A stretch of 64,000 nt of DNA from Phyllobacterium calauticae (GTDB lineage: Bacteria; Pseudomonadota; Alphaproteobacteria; Rhizobiales; Rhizobiaceae). Of this stretch, positions 35,466 through 44,821 are shown in pieces. The notes under the pieces were generated by a model. It saw only the letters and a program-made list of their open reading frames with translations, had not been told where the DNA came from and ran no database searches. The stretch spans positions 946,672-1,010,671 of the forward strand of contig NZ_JAGENB010000002.1 of assembly GCF_019991125.1 (NCBI RefSeq), in the 5' to 3' direction. A program made the translations under genes and the position numbers. Within the stretch, counting starts at the first letter, position 1; every line of letters starts with the position of its first letter.

Positions 35466-36076
35466 GATCGAGTATCCTTGTTTGCAATGCGCAGGGGATC
35501 GGTGCGCGATCGAACGGAAGCCGGGCGGCGTGCGCCGAGCATGCGCAGGAGGACAGTGTCCTTTTTCCAGAAGTGATGGTGCAGGGCTGCCAGAATGTGC
35601 GCGGCAGCAACAATGGCGGAGAGATAGGCGAGCCAGGCATGACTGGCCGTCCAGAATGCTTCGGCCTGATCCGAGATTGCCAGAGGCAAGGGCGGTATCA
35701 CCAGCAGATTGAAAGCATAGGTCGGTATCTGCAAAGGCGAACTGGAGGCGAGCGCCCATCCGGTCAACGGAATGACAAAGAGGGCGACGTAGAGGAACGC
35801 GTGCGCCACATGCGCCGCGGCGCGTTCGATCCGGCTCATGCTGTCGGGCGCACGCGGTCGCGGATTTGCCATCCGCCAGAGAAGCCGCACGCCCGAGAGC
35901 AGCAGAATGAGAAAGCCCAGGGATTTGTGCCACTGGAAAAGGCTGAACTGCAGGGCGTAATTGCCGGTGCGGACCATCAGATAGCCCAGCAGAATCTGTC
36001 CAAGGAAAATGGCGGCAATGATCCAATGGAAGAGGATCGTCACCACGCCATAGGATTCCGCATCATTTCGCAGCAT
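35462..36076 (-). CDS. Cytochrome b561 (CybB family)
   Basis: A 204-residue four-helix membrane cytochrome. Heme histidines lie in ILFHWIIAA, QWHKSLGFL, AAAHVAHAFLYV and ILAALHHHFWKKD. It should oxidise quinol and reduce an acceptor such as superoxide, as known for CybB. ATG 36076 (MLRNDAESYGVV) follows GATGGAGTGTA; the ORF is open to 36094. Translationally coupled to yceI. This is the second b561 protein in the window; the one at 28859 has no yceI partner. Confidence 0.92.
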   Translation of the reverse strand: MLRNDAESYGVVTILFHWIIAAIFLGQILLGYLMVRTGNYALQFSLFQWHKSLGFLILLLSGVRLLWRMANPRPRAPDSMSRIERAAAHVAHAFLYVALFVIPLTGWALASSSPLQIPTYAFNLLVIPPLPLAISDQAEAFWTASHAWLAYLSAIVAAAHILAALHHHFWKKDTVLLRMLGARRPASVRSRTDPLRIANKDTRS

Positions 36077-36189
36077 CGGTACACTCCATCGCACAAGCAG
36101 CCCCTGGGGAGGGGCTACCCTGATGTGGAATGAACACCGCAGCGGTGAAAATTATTCGGTCCGCCGATTCTTTTGTTCGGCGGCGCGGA

Positions 36190-37053
36190 TTATCCGGCTT
36201 TTGTGCTCAGAAACCGCTGCGCCGCATACAGCGAGATGGCTGCGGCATTCGAAACATTGAGCGATTTGATCGCGCCGGGCATGTCGAGACGGGCGAGGTG
36301 GGTCACCGTTTCACGGGTCTTCTGCCGCAATCCCTTGCCTTCGGCGCCCAGAACCAGCGCGATGCGGTCATGCGCCATGGTTTTTTCGAGTTCGAGCGGG
36401 CCTTCCGAATCAAGACCGATGGTGGCAAAGCCGAGCTCGTGCAGTTCGTGGATGGCGTCGGCGAGGTTGCGCACCTCGATATGCGGAATGAGTTCAAGCG
36501 CGCCCGATGCGGCCTTGGCCAGGACGCCCGATTCCTGCGGGCTGTGGCGGGCGGTGGTCACGATGGCACCGGCACCGAAGGCAACGGCGGACCGCATGAT
36601 CGCGCCGACATTGTGCGGATCGGTGACCTGGTCGAGAATCAGCAGGAGCTGGCTGTCTTTCAAAGCCTTCAGCGACTGGGTCTTCAGCGGCTTGACTTCG
36701 ATCATGACGCCCTGATGCACGGCTTCGGAGCCGGTTTCCCGATCAATCGCACGCGGATCGACAATATCGACATCGAAGGGCAGGGCGGACGAATCAGCGA
36801 TCTCCAGCCGGTCGAGGGCATTCTTCGTCACCAGCATGCGCTTGATCTGGCGCTGGGGGTTGTCCAGCGCGGCGCGCACCGTGTGCAGGCCGTACAGGCG
36901 CACGAGCCCTTCGGGCGCCTGTGTGCCTTCCGCAGCGGGCCGCGTGGGGCGCTGGGCCTGCGGCGGCCCTCCGGCCTTCTTGTCGCGAAACTGGCGGCGC
37001 AGCGTGGCATAGTGGGAATCTTTGGGTGTACGGGATGGTTTTTCTTCGCTCAT
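36190..37053 (-). CDS. rlmB: 23S rRNA 2'-O-methyltransferase RlmB (TrmH family)
   Basis: A 287-residue SPOUT methyltransferase that methylates the ribose of a guanosine in the peptidyl-transferase region of 23S rRNA (G2251 in E. coli). A disordered basic N-terminus (about 1-45) is followed by the substrate-binding domain RLYGLHTVRAALDNP, then the SpoU knot with LILDQVTDPHNVGAIMRSA (motif 1), IALVLGAEGKGLR (motif 2) and DMPGAIKSLNVSNAAAISLY (motif 3). RlmB versus another TrmH protein is judged from length and motif details. Confidence 0.9.
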   Translation of the reverse strand: MSEEKPSRTPKDSHYATLRRQFRDKKAGGPPQAQRPTRPAAEGTQAPEGLVRLYGLHTVRAALDNPQRQIKRMLVTKNALDRLEIADSSALPFDVDIVDPRAIDRETGSEAVHQGVMIEVKPLKTQSLKALKDSQLLLILDQVTDPHNVGAIMRSAVAFGAGAIVTTARHSPQESGVLAKAASGALELIPHIEVRNLADAIHELHELGFATIGLDSEGPLELEKTMAHDRIALVLGAEGKGLRQKTRETVTHLARLDMPGAIKSLNVSNAAAISLYAAQRFLSTKAG

Positions 37054-37200
37054 GCCGCAACCTATAACCCTTCATGCCGCCCGGCGATATATGCTTCTTG
37101 GCGAAAATGCAGATGCTCCCGCTTTGATCGCCGTGGCCGTGCCGGCGAACGGCCGGGGACAATGATTTTCACAGGACCCGTCATTTTCTTCCGCAGACTG

Positions 37201-37229
37201 TTGACACCACGAAAGCTAGTCGGCATAAG
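37201..37229 (+). promoter_or_regulatory. Candidate promoter of the tRNA-Tyr gene
   Basis: TTGACA at 37201-37206 (perfect -35) and CATAAG at 37224-37229 with a 17-base spacer. Transcription would start near 37236, about 78 bases before the tRNA, and could run through tRNA-Gly to the terminator at 37602. Confidence 0.5.
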
Positions 37230-37313
37230 GCCACCCGCAAGCCGCCGCTGGAAAACAAATCCGGCAGCTGGTTTTGCAGAGTGCCTGATGGCGCGGTTCT
37301 ATCGGTAGTGACC

Positions 37314-37398
37314 GGAGGAGTGCCCGAGTGGTTAAAGGGGACGGACTGTAAATCCGTTAGCTTGGCTTACGTTGGTTCGAATCCAACCTCCTCCACCA
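37314..37398 (+). tRNA. tRNA-Tyr (anticodon GTA)
   Basis: Class II tRNA of 85 bases with encoded CCA. Acceptor GGAGGAG pairs with CTCCTCC, the anticodon loop CTGTAAA gives GTA, and a long variable arm (around TTAGCTTGGCTTAC) is present. The T arm has GTTCGAATC. Confidence 0.96.
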
Positions 37399-37520
37399 CT
37401 GCCGGAACCGAGCGCCTGATGCACAAGCCAAAACCGGAACTGGTTTTGGTATGGCTTGTGCGCCGTTGAAAATGTTACGGTGGTTCCAGTGCGTTTCGCA
37501 CGCACGGCACTGTAATATGT

Positions 37521-37594
37521 GCGGGTATAGCTCAGTGGTAGAGCAGCAGCCTTCCAAGCTGAATATGCGGGTTCGATTCCCGCTACCCGCTCCA
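37521..37594 (+). tRNA. tRNA-Gly (anticodon TCC)
   Basis: A 74-base tRNA with encoded CCA. Acceptor GCGGGTA pairs with TACCCGC, the anticodon loop CTTCCAA gives TCC, and the T arm has GTTCGATTC. The Tyr-Gly-tuf order parallels the tRNA-tuf clusters of other proteobacteria. Confidence 0.96.
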
Positions 37595-37601
37595 GATTTG
37601 C

Positions 37602-37649
37602 AAGAGCACCGCGTGCACGCGTGAGCGCGCAGGGGTGCTCTTCGATTTT
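37602..37649 (+). terminator. Terminator after tRNA-Gly
   Basis: AAGAGCACC (37602-37610) pairs with GGTGCTCTT (37634-37642) around a GC-rich loop, followed by CGATTTTT. It separates the tRNAs from tuf, whose own promoter must lie between 37650 and 37830. Confidence 0.7.
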
Positions 37650-37833
37650 TGTCTTGAGCATTGCACGCCGCTCATGTGTCCCCATATGAACGAGCATGAA
37701 CAAGACGAAACCAATCCGATCCGGTTGATCAGACCGGGCGGGCGACTGAGCTGACGGACGGCTTGCTGTCTCGTCTGAGCTACAAACATGGTACCGGCCC
37801 TAGACCGGTTGTGATGACGAGAGAACGACAGCT

Positions 37834-39009
37834 ATGGCTAAGAGCAAGTTTGAACGTAACAAGCCGCACGTCAACATCGGCACGATTGGTCACGTTGACC
37901 ATGGCAAGACATCGTTGACGGCAGCGATTACGAAGTATTTCGGTGAATACAAGGCGTACGACCAGATCGACGCGGCACCGGAAGAAAAGGCGCGCGGCAT
38001 CACCATTTCGACGGCGCACGTCGAGTACGAGACGGCCGCGCGCCACTACGCGCACGTCGATTGCCCCGGCCACGCCGACTATGTGAAGAACATGATCACC
38101 GGTGCGGCGCAGATGGACGGCGCGATCCTGGTTGTATCGGCTGCCGACGGCCCGATGCCGCAGACGCGCGAGCACATCCTGCTGGCCCGTCAGGTTGGCG
38201 TTCCGGCGATCGTGGTTTTCCTGAACAAGGTCGACCAGGTTGACGATGCCGAGCTTCTGGAACTGGTTGAACTGGAAGTGCGCGAGCTTCTGTCGAAGTA
38301 CGACTTCCCGGGCGACGATGTGCCGATCGTCAAGGGTTCGGCGCTGGCCGCACTGGAAGATTCCAACAAGGAAATCGGCGAAGACGCCGTGCGCGCGCTG
38401 ATGGCGGAAGTCGACAAGTACATCCCGACACCGGAGCGTCCGGTTGACCAGCCGTTCCTGATGCCGATCGAAGACGTTTTCTCGATCTCGGGTCGTGGTA
38501 CGGTTGTGACGGGCCGCGTTGAACGCGGTATCGTCAAGGTTGGTGAAGAAGTTGAAATCATCGGCATCAAGCCGACGACGAAGACGACGGTGACCGGCGT
38601 TGAAATGTTCCGCAAGCTGCTCGACCAGGGCCAGGCCGGCGACAACATCGGCGCGCTGATCCGCGGCGTTGGCCGTGAAGACGTCGAACGCGGCCAGATC
38701 CTTGCCAAGCCAGGTTCGGTCAAGCCGCACACGAAGTTCAAGGCAGAAGCCTATATCCTGACGAAGGACGAAGGTGGCCGTCATACGCCGTTCTTCTCCA
38801 ACTACCGTCCGCAGTTCTACTTCCGCACGACCGACGTGACGGGCGTGGTGACGCTGCCGGAAGGCACGGAAATGGTCATGCCCGGCGACAACATCTCGGT
38901 TGATGTGACGCTGATCGTGCCGATCGCAATGGAAGAGAAGCTGCGCTTCGCTATCCGTGAAGGTGGCCGCACGGTTGGCGCAGGGATTGTTGCTTCGATC
39001 ATCGAGTGA
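37834..39009 (+). CDS. tuf: Elongation factor Tu, copy 1
   Basis: A 391-residue GTPase that carries aminoacyl-tRNA to the ribosome. G1 is [10 protein letters not shown]3 DCPGHADY, G4 NKVDQVDD; the domain II motif [15 protein letters not shown] and the C-terminal [13 protein letters not shown] are intact. Codon use is strongly biased toward a preferred set. The first 127 bases are identical to the partial copy at 63874, as expected for gene-converted tuf copies. Both the inverted and the direct copy of its tail downstream (38972-39101) are unusual. Confidence 0.98.
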   Translation: MAKSKFERNKPHVNIGTIGHVDHGKTSLTAAITKYFGEYKAYDQIDAAPEEKARGITISTAHVEYETAARHYAHVDCPGHADYVKNMITGAAQMDGAILVVSAADGPMPQTREHILLARQVGVPAIVVFLNKVDQVDDAELLELVELEVRELLSKYDFPGDDVPIVKGSALAALEDSNKEIGEDAVRALMAEVDKYIPTPERPVDQPFLMPIEDVFSISGRGTVVTGRVERGIVKVGEEVEIIGIKPTTKTTVTGVEMFRKLLDQGQAGDNIGALIRGVGREDVERGQILAKPGSVKPHTKFKAEAYILTKDEGGRHTPFFSNYRPQFYFRTTDVTGVVTLPEGTEMVMPGDNISVDVTLIVPIAMEEKLRFAIREGGRTVGAGIVASIIE

Positions 39010-39036
39010 TCGAAGCAATCCCGTTGCGACCAACCG
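38972..39036 (+). repeat. Quasi-palindrome across the tuf stop codon
   Basis: The last bases of tuf (CGGTTGGCGCAGGGATTG..., to 39001) are followed after the loop TCGAG by an imperfect inverted copy ending CCAACCG at 39030-39036. The central 11-bp stem TGCTTCGATCA/TGATCGAAGCA is perfect. It looks like a template-switch product and would form a large hairpin in the mRNA end. Confidence 0.75.
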
Positions 39037-39065
39037 CACTAAAAGTTGCGAGGCAAAGCCTCGCG

Positions 39066-39101
39066 GCAGGTGCAGGCATCGTCGCTTCGATCATCGAGTA
39101 A
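39066..39101 (+). pseudogene. Relic of a second tuf 3' end
   Basis: GCA GGT GCA GGC ATC GTC GCT TCG ATC ATC GAG TAA reads [15 protein letters not shown], the exact EF-Tu C-terminus, 57 bases after the real tuf stop. It differs from the intact tail at synonymous positions (GGC ATC GTC versus GGG ATT GTT) and in stop codon (TAA versus TGA), so it is a leftover of a different tuf allele rather than a fresh duplication. No longer translated. Confidence 0.85.
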
Positions 39102-39126
39102 TTGTCGCAAGACAAGTTGAATACGG

Positions 39127-39153
39127 AAAAGGCGGCCAGTGGCCGCCTTTTTT
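39127..39153 (+). terminator. Terminator of tuf copy 1
   Basis: AAAAGGCGGCC/GGCCGCCTTTTTT with a 3-base AGT loop, 26 bases after the relic tail. Confidence 0.93.
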
Positions 39154-39181
39154 GTTTGCCTGCAGCTATTGCCTGATGAAA

Positions 39182-39709
39182 TCAGACGGATTTCGGTTTG
39201 CCGTAGGTGCGATGGTAAGCGGCAACGAGTTCGAACAGGCGATCGAAGTCGATCGACAGGACCCGGCCATCGATGTAGATGCCCTTCGGCATGCGGAACA
39301 GCGATGCCCGGACGATCCTCGATTTGATGCCCCGACCGAGCTGATCCACCTGATGGGGATCGATACCCAGTACGATTGTCTGTTCGCGGTTGTCATTCCA
39401 TGACGCCACGTCGTTGATGTTCTTCCAGGGAATGGTCTCGTCGGCCAGGCGCCTGTCGCACAGGCCTTCCGGCGAGATGGTGATCGCATCGCGGGTCTTG
39501 AGCAGCCGCCAGACCAGGCGGGCCGTCAGAAGCGGGAAAACCACCGAACCGGCACAGGCGATGTACTCGATCAGGTTTTCCGGCTCACTGCCGAGCAATT
39601 CATAGATAACGACCCCGATTGAATAGAATGACAGCATGCTCGTCATGGCAATATGCTGCAATGGCTTCGAGAACGAGGATTTGATTTTGATCGTTTGGCG
39701 CGCGTCCAT
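39182..39709 (-). CDS. Membrane protein with PH-like C-terminal domain, unknown function
   Basis: A 175-residue protein. A basic N-terminus (MDARQTIKIKSSFSKPLQHI) is followed by two hydrophobic segments (about 20-40 and 50-70), then a soluble domain with AITISPEGLCDRRLADETIPWKNI, which resembles the bacterial PH-like fold found in STM3941-type proteins. Probably cytoplasmic domain on a membrane hairpin. ATG 39709 is preferred; the frame extends to 39826 with low-quality sequence. Convergent with tuf. Function unknown. Confidence 0.7.
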   Translation of the reverse strand: MDARQTIKIKSSFSKPLQHIAMTSMLSFYSIGVVIYELLGSEPENLIEYIACAGSVVFPLLTARLVWRLLKTRDAITISPEGLCDRRLADETIPWKNINDVASWNDNREQTIVLGIDPHQVDQLGRGIKSRIVRASLFRMPKGIYIDGRVLSIDFDRLFELVAAYHRTYGKPKSV

Positions 39710-40028
39710 TTTGATCTCTTTCGCCAATCCCCGTGACCGCCGGTCGATGCCGGGCCCGGTCGCGGGAAGGGACAGGTTGAATTCACGAAAATGTGATGAC
39801 GTAAATGCATGACGTGAGCATGACAATCCTATGACGCGTCAATTCACACTTTGTTTCAATTGTATACTTATCGGGATCGCGGCGCTTCAACGCGCCTGCG
39901 GCGAAAGGACAACCGCTTTCTGTTTACCCGTCCGGACCCTTGGTCTATCCTTGCCACAACAGAGCATATTGGCTCCAAGGATACCGCCGCGATCCGGCAG
40001 CGGGCGATTGGCAGTTATCGGGATTGAC

Positions 40029-40976
40029 ATGTTTGGTTATCGTTTGGCCGGATGCAGCGTTCTTTCAGGCATGGCTGCCTGTGTTCTCCTGGCATTGGTG
40101 CTCCAACTGGCGCTTGTCGCGCCCGTTCTGGCGGGAAAGAAGCAGGCCGGGGCACCCGTCCTGCAGTCCATGCGCTTTGCCATTGTCCGCAGCGCGGTGC
40201 CCAGTTGCGAGCCCGCCTGTCCGGAATGGATATGGGCCTCCGGCACCATACTGGACGACACGCCGGCCAAGCTGCGCAAAATTCTGAAGGTCATGGGCAA
40301 ACGGCGCCTGCCGATCATCATGGAATCGAATGGCGGCAATGTGGATGCGGCCATGCAGGTCGGCCGTATGATCCGCAAACGCGGCCTCGACATTGCCATC
40401 GGCAGAACCCGCTTTGAAGGATGCAGCCCCGACCAGAAGTGCAAGCCCGATCGGTATGCCGATGGGGCCTATGCCGGGTTTCCCTATCCGGCGGGCGCCT
40501 ATTGCCTCTCCGCCTGTCCCTATATCTTCGCAGCGGGCGAAAAGCGTCTTGTCGGCCCCTGGGCCCTGATCGGCGTGCACCAGATCACGCAGGTCTATAC
40601 GCAGACACGCATCACCTATGAGACGCGCTACCGGATGGTGAACGGGAAGAAGAAGATTCTTGATACCAAGATCGTCGGGCGCAAGCCTGCCGGCTCCTAT
40701 GAACGCACCGATCTCAGCAAGGGATATCGCCAGAAGCTGCTCGCCTATTTCACCGGCATGGGCATCGACCCGGCCATTGTCGACCGGATGCTGTCGATTC
40801 CGGCCAAGGATATCTCGGTTCTGACGCAGGATGAACTGGTTGCGTTCAAGCTCGTGTCGGGAACAGGGGATGTCAGCGATCTCGCGGCCACGCGCATCTG
40901 CGAGCAGGAGCCCAAGGCCGCAAACTGTGTCGAGCTCAAATCTGCCGGTTCCAAGATTGTTTCGAGAATGGACTGA
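40029..40976 (+). CDS. Periplasmic ClpP/crotonase-fold protein (COG3904-like), copy 1
   Basis: A 315-residue secreted protein with a signal peptide-like N-terminus (hydrophobic stretch VLLALVLQLALVAPVLAG). It carries the motif CEPACPEWIWASGTI, then the oxyanion-strand region LPIIMESNGGNVDAAMQVGR and AYCLSACPYIFAAG, where Ser sits at the position of the ClpP-type nucleophile. A catalytic His may be in IGVHQITQVY. It lacks ClpP's acidic oligomer features and is probably a periplasmic protease-like or scaffold protein. ATG 40029 starts the signal sequence; the frame is open to 39831. The gap 39710-40028 contains no other gene. Paralog of the next gene. Confidence 0.75.
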   Translation: MFGYRLAGCSVLSGMAACVLLALVLQLALVAPVLAGKKQAGAPVLQSMRFAIVRSAVPSCEPACPEWIWASGTILDDTPAKLRKILKVMGKRRLPIIMESNGGNVDAAMQVGRMIRKRGLDIAIGRTRFEGCSPDQKCKPDRYADGAYAGFPYPAGAYCLSACPYIFAAGEKRLVGPWALIGVHQITQVYTQTRITYETRYRMVNGKKKILDTKIVGRKPAGSYERTDLSKGYRQKLLAYFTGMGIDPAIVDRMLSIPAKDISVLTQDELVAFKLVSGTGDVSDLAATRICEQEPKAANCVELKSAGSKIVSRMD

Positions 40977-41050
40977 TATTTCTGACACCCCATTGATAGC
41001 GAAGCCGTTCCGCTTATAGATAGGCAGGGGAATGGCTTGTGGGGAAGAGC

Positions 41051-42337
41051 ATGGCGTTGACGAAAGTTGCGTTCGATGATTGCCGGTTGCGCTGCCACGA
41101 TGGCTTTTCCCGTTTATTGATTGTTCTCAGCCTCGCTTTTGCTCTGTTTGCAGGTTTGACAACGGCGCTGCTTGCCGCGGATGCCGAACGGCCCGCATTG
41201 CCCGGCCCGGGCTCGACCAGCCAGCCATATGTTCCACCACCGCTCGGCCTTGCCTCGGGATCGGCAACGACGGTGCAACCGATCCTGCGCGATGCTGACC
41301 TGACCGGCCCGTCCTATAGCGCTCCAGGGCAATCCGCGCCCAGCACCGGTCCCTTCTGCGATATGTCATGCCCGGCATGGACGCCGGATCGCGCGTCCAT
41401 TTGCAATCCGACGAAGAATTGTGTGGCGGGTGTGCCCGCCTATGCTCCGCTTTTTTCGCCGCAAGCGGGAAATATCCCCAGACCAGAACCGATCCAACCA
41501 CTACCAGACACGTATCAGTCGAATCTTCTCGTGGCTGATAGTCCTATGGTGTTTGCGATTGTGCGCGCCGACGTGGAGGTTTGCAAACCGAATTGTCCGG
41601 AATGGATTGCGGCTACGGGGACGATCAAGCCCGATACGCCTGCAAAGCTGCGGAAAATCCTGAACCAGGCCGGCAAGCGGCGGCTGCCGCTTGTGATCGA
41701 CTCGAGGGGAGGCGCCGTGAATGCCGCCATCGAGATGGGGCGGATCATCCGCAAGCGTGGTCTGGACGTTGCCATCGGCAAGACGATGTATTTGGGATGC
41801 ACGCCAGGCCCGAAGAGTTGCAAACCCGATTTTGCCGATGGGGCTTACGCCGGTTATGCTTTTCCGGGCGGTGGGCTTTGTCTGTCCGCCTGTCCGTTTT
41901 TTGCCGCCGGCGGCTTAAAGCGATTGGCCGGATATGAGGCGCGGGTCGGGATTCACCAGATCACCACCACGGTCACAAATCTCATGATTACCTATCAGAC
42001 GCGCTACAGGATCGTGAACGGCAAGAAGAAAATCATTGATCGAAAAGTTGTCAGCCGGAAACCTACCGGGACGTATGAAACCACGGAGGTGCGTAAAGGC
42101 TATCGCAAGCAACTCGTTGCCTATTTCGTGGAGATGGGCGTCAAACCCAGCCTCGTCGACCGGATGCTTGCCGTTTCCGCCAGCGATATCTACATACTGC
42201 AGTATAACGAGTTGTCGGATTTTAAATTTGCGACGGACGAGGGTGATTCTCGTGCATTCACTGCCGGCAGAATTTGCAACCGCGATCCAAAGCCCGGCAA
42301 CTGTGTGGAACTGAAGCCTGTTTCACCGAAAGCCTGA
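41051..42337 (+). CDS. Periplasmic ClpP/crotonase-fold protein, copy 2 with N-terminal extension
   Basis: A 428-residue paralog of the preceding protein, in tandem (75 bases apart). A hydrophobic segment (LLIVLSLAFALFAGLTTALLA, about 22-42) is followed by a Pro-rich stretch and an extra segment with CDMSCPAWTPDRASICNPTKNC, which repeats the CxxxCPxW motif seen again at VCKPNCPEWIAATGTI. The core again has LPLVIDSRGGAVNAAIEMGR and LCLSACPFFAAGG with the nucleophile-like Ser. Cysteine richness suggests disulfides. ATG 41051 follows GGGGAAGAG. Function unknown. Confidence 0.75.
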   Translation: MALTKVAFDDCRLRCHDGFSRLLIVLSLAFALFAGLTTALLAADAERPALPGPGSTSQPYVPPPLGLASGSATTVQPILRDADLTGPSYSAPGQSAPSTGPFCDMSCPAWTPDRASICNPTKNCVAGVPAYAPLFSPQAGNIPRPEPIQPLPDTYQSNLLVADSPMVFAIVRADVEVCKPNCPEWIAATGTIKPDTPAKLRKILNQAGKRRLPLVIDSRGGAVNAAIEMGRIIRKRGLDVAIGKTMYLGCTPGPKSCKPDFADGAYAGYAFPGGGLCLSACPFFAAGGLKRLAGYEARVGIHQITTTVTNLMITYQTRYRIVNGKKKIIDRKVVSRKPTGTYETTEVRKGYRKQLVAYFVEMGVKPSLVDRMLAVSASDIYILQYNELSDFKFATDEGDSRAFTAGRICNRDPKPGNCVELKPVSPKA

Positions 42338-42481
42338 GAAAAGGCAGCGGCTTTCATCTCTGCCGGCGCGGGAAAACCGTCAAATCTGCGCGTCACGCGA
42401 CGAATCTCTCATAAAGCGGCGCGCGGCGGGAATAGGGGCTTGAAAAGCGTAGCGCTTTGTGGAATGTACGCCCCGGACTGT

Positions 42482-42557
<76 letters not shown>

Positions 42558-42627
42558 CTCATAGTCTGCCCGCACACGATTGGATGGTGTGCTGACAGAT
42601 GTTTGGAAAGAAACGAAACCGGGGACT

Positions 42628-42656
42628 TGTGTTTTACCGGAATCGGTTCTATGTAA
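42628..42656 (+). promoter_or_regulatory. Weak candidate promoter of secE-nusG
   Basis: TTGTGT at 42628-42633 and TATGTA at 42651-42656 with a 17-base spacer, in the 225-base gap between tRNA-Trp and secE. Read-through from the tRNA is an alternative. Confidence 0.3.
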
Positions 42657-42782
42657 CATCAACAGACACGCGGTGCGTGGAGCTGAACGATCAGCTTTAC
42701 GGGCCGTAATGGTGTGAACAAAGCGTGTTGTTACCATGACAACATATTGAGTTTACAACAACATGACACGCACGAGCGGTAA

Positions 42783-42983
42783 ATGGCATCCAAGACAAAC
42801 CCGATAAGTTTTTTTCAGCAAGTGCGCGCGGAAACGGCAAAGGTCACCTGGCCTTCACGCCGTGAGACGCTCATTTCCACCGCTATGGTGATGGTGATGG
42901 CGTTTTTTGCTGCGATTTTCTTCTTCGCAGCTGATCAGTTGATGGCCTTCGGGATTGATCTCGTTCTCGGTCTTGGTCGTTAA
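42783..42983 (+). CDS. secE: Preprotein translocase subunit SecE
   Basis: A 66-residue, single-transmembrane-helix SecE of the short type. The amphipathic segment FFQQVRAETAKVTWPSRRET with the conserved KVTWPSRRE is diagnostic, followed by one helix (about 33-60). It clamps SecY in the inner membrane. The nusG start follows 24 bases later. Confidence 0.96.
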   Translation: MASKTNPISFFQQVRAETAKVTWPSRRETLISTAMVMVMAFFAAIFFFAADQLMAFGIDLVLGLGR

Positions 42984-43006
42984 CGCAGGCTGACAAGGAA
43001 ATTTGA

Positions 43007-43537
43007 ATGACCGCGCGCTGGTATATCGTTCACGCCTATTCGAACTTTGAAAAGAAGGTCGCCGAGTCGATCGAAGAAAAGGCGAGGCAGAAGGGTCTGT
43101 CGCATCTTTTCGAGAAGATTCTCGTGCCGACCGAAAAGGTGGTTGAAGTGCGCCGTGGCCGCAAGGTTGATGCTGAGCGCAAGTTCTTCCCAGGTTATGT
43201 CCTTGTTCGTGCCGATCTGACGGATGATGCGTATCATCTGATCAAGAATACGCCGAAAGTGACGGGTTTCCTCGGTTCCGACAACAAGCCGGTTGCGATT
43301 TCCGACAAGGAAGCCGATCGGATCCTGATGCAGGTTCAGGAAGGTGTCGAGCGTCCGAAGGCTTCGATCTCGTTCGAGATCGGCGAAAGCGTTCGTGTTG
43401 CCGACGGTCCGTTTGCTTCGTTCAACGGTGTCGTTCAGGAAGTCGACGAAGAGCGTTCGCGCCTCAAGGTGGAAGTTTCGATTTTCGGCCGCGCTACGCC
43501 GGTCGATCTGGAATTTGGCCAGGTCGAAAAGATCTGA
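43007..43537 (+). CDS. nusG: Transcription elongation/antitermination factor NusG
   Basis: A 176-residue factor that binds RNA polymerase and Rho or S10. The NGN domain starts [21 protein letters not shown] and has [12 protein letters not shown]; the KOW domain is near the C-terminus ([23 protein letters not shown], then [25 protein letters not shown]). Length and order are normal. ATG 43007. Confidence 0.97.
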   Translation: MTARWYIVHAYSNFEKKVAESIEEKARQKGLSHLFEKILVPTEKVVEVRRGRKVDAERKFFPGYVLVRADLTDDAYHLIKNTPKVTGFLGSDNKPVAISDKEADRILMQVQEGVERPKASISFEIGESVRVADGPFASFNGVVQEVDEERSRLKVEVSIFGRATPVDLEFGQVEKI

Positions 43538-43675
43538 TCAATCGGCCGCCCGACGGGCGGCCAGCCACGTCAGTGGCGAATGGTGGGAGGTGAGGTGACC
43601 TTTAGCCGGGTCTTCAATCCGTACCACCAAACTGCAACCGCCGGTTTTCCGGCATAATGATAAGGCAGAGAAGTT

Positions 43676-44104
43676 ATGGCTAAGAAAATTGCAGGCCAGC
43701 TCAAGCTGCAGGTTTCGGCAGGATCGGCAACGCCGTCTCCTCCCATCGGACCGGCACTTGGTCAGCGTGGCATCAACATTATGGAATTCTGCAAGGCCTT
43801 CAATGCGGCCACGCAGGAACTGGAAAAGGGCTCGCCCATTCCGGTCGTGATCACATACTATCAGGACAAGTCCTTCACTTTTGTGATGAAGACGCCGCCG
43901 GTGTCTTACTTCCTCAAGAAGGCTGCAAACCTGAAGTCCGGTTCGAAAGAGCCAGGCAAGGTGATTGCTGGCAAGATCTCGCGCGACAAGGTCCGTGAAA
44001 TCGCGCAGGCGAAGATGAAAGACCTGAACGCAGCGGATGTCGAATCCGCCATGCGCATGGTCGAAGGTTCTGCCCGTTCGATGGGCCTGGAAGTGGTGGG
44101 CTGA
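43676..44104 (+). CDS. rplK: 50S ribosomal protein L11
   Basis: A 142-residue GTPase-centre protein that binds 23S rRNA near helices 43-44. [21 protein letters not shown] and [19 protein letters not shown] are highly conserved blocks. The Pro-rich N-terminal linker ([10 protein letters not shown]), the thiostrepton-contact region, has wild-type residues. rplA starts four bases after the stop region. Confidence 0.98.
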   Translation: MAKKIAGQLKLQVSAGSATPSPPIGPALGQRGINIMEFCKAFNAATQELEKGSPIPVVITYYQDKSFTFVMKTPPVSYFLKKAANLKSGSKEPGKVIAGKISRDKVREIAQAKMKDLNAADVESAMRMVEGSARSMGLEVVG

Positions 44105-44108
44105 GACG

Positions 44109-44807
44109 ATGGCAAAAGTATCAAAGCGTGTAGCCAAGGTTCGTGAAGGCGTTGACCGCGAGAAGCTCTATGATCTGACTTCGGCTGTTGCCATGGTCAA
44201 GGAACGTGCCATTGCCAAGTTCGACGAGACGATCGAAGTATCGATGAACCTCGGCGTTGATCCCCGCCATGCGGACCAGATGGTTCGCGGCGTTGTCAAT
44301 CTGCCGAACGGCACAGGCCGTACGGTTCGCGTTGCTGTTTTCGCTCGCGGCGACAAGGCTGAAGAAGCCAAGAAGGCCGGTGCTGACATTGTTGGCGCGG
44401 AAGATCTGTTCGAGATCGTCAATGGCGGCAAGATCGATTTCGATCGCTGCATTGCCACTCCGGACATGATGCCGCTCGTCGGTCGTCTCGGTAAGGTTCT
44501 CGGCCCGCGCGGCATGATGCCGAACCCGAAGGTCGGCACCGTAACGACGGATGTTACGGCGGCGGTCAAGGCTTCCAAGGGCGGCGCTGTCGAGTTCCGC
44601 GTCGAGAAGGCCGGTATCGTTCACGCCGGCGTCGGCAAGGCATCGTTCGATGTCAAGGCGCTGGAAGAAAACATCAAGGCATTCACCGATGCCGTCACCA
44701 AGGCAAAGCCGGCAGGCGCCAAGGGTGAATACGTCAAGCGCGTCGCGATTTCTTCGACGATGGGCGTTGGCGTCAAGGTTGATCCGTCGACTGTGCGCCC
44801 TGCGTAA
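44109..44807 (+). CDS. rplA: 50S ribosomal protein L1
   Basis: A 232-residue stalk protein that also represses its own operon in enterobacteria. Blocks [37 protein letters not shown] and PNPKVGTVT are intact. ATG 44109 lies four bases after the rplK stop; longer frames upstream are shadows of rplK. A three-stem RNA structure (44822-44909) follows. Confidence 0.98.
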   Translation: MAKVSKRVAKVREGVDREKLYDLTSAVAMVKERAIAKFDETIEVSMNLGVDPRHADQMVRGVVNLPNGTGRTVRVAVFARGDKAEEAKKAGADIVGAEDLFEIVNGGKIDFDRCIATPDMMPLVGRLGKVLGPRGMMPNPKVGTVTTDVTAAVKASKGGAVEFRVEKAGIVHAGVGKASFDVKALEENIKAFTDAVTKAKPAGAKGEYVKRVAISSTMGVGVKVDPSTVRPA

Positions 44808-44821
44808 CAACCGACGTGAAG

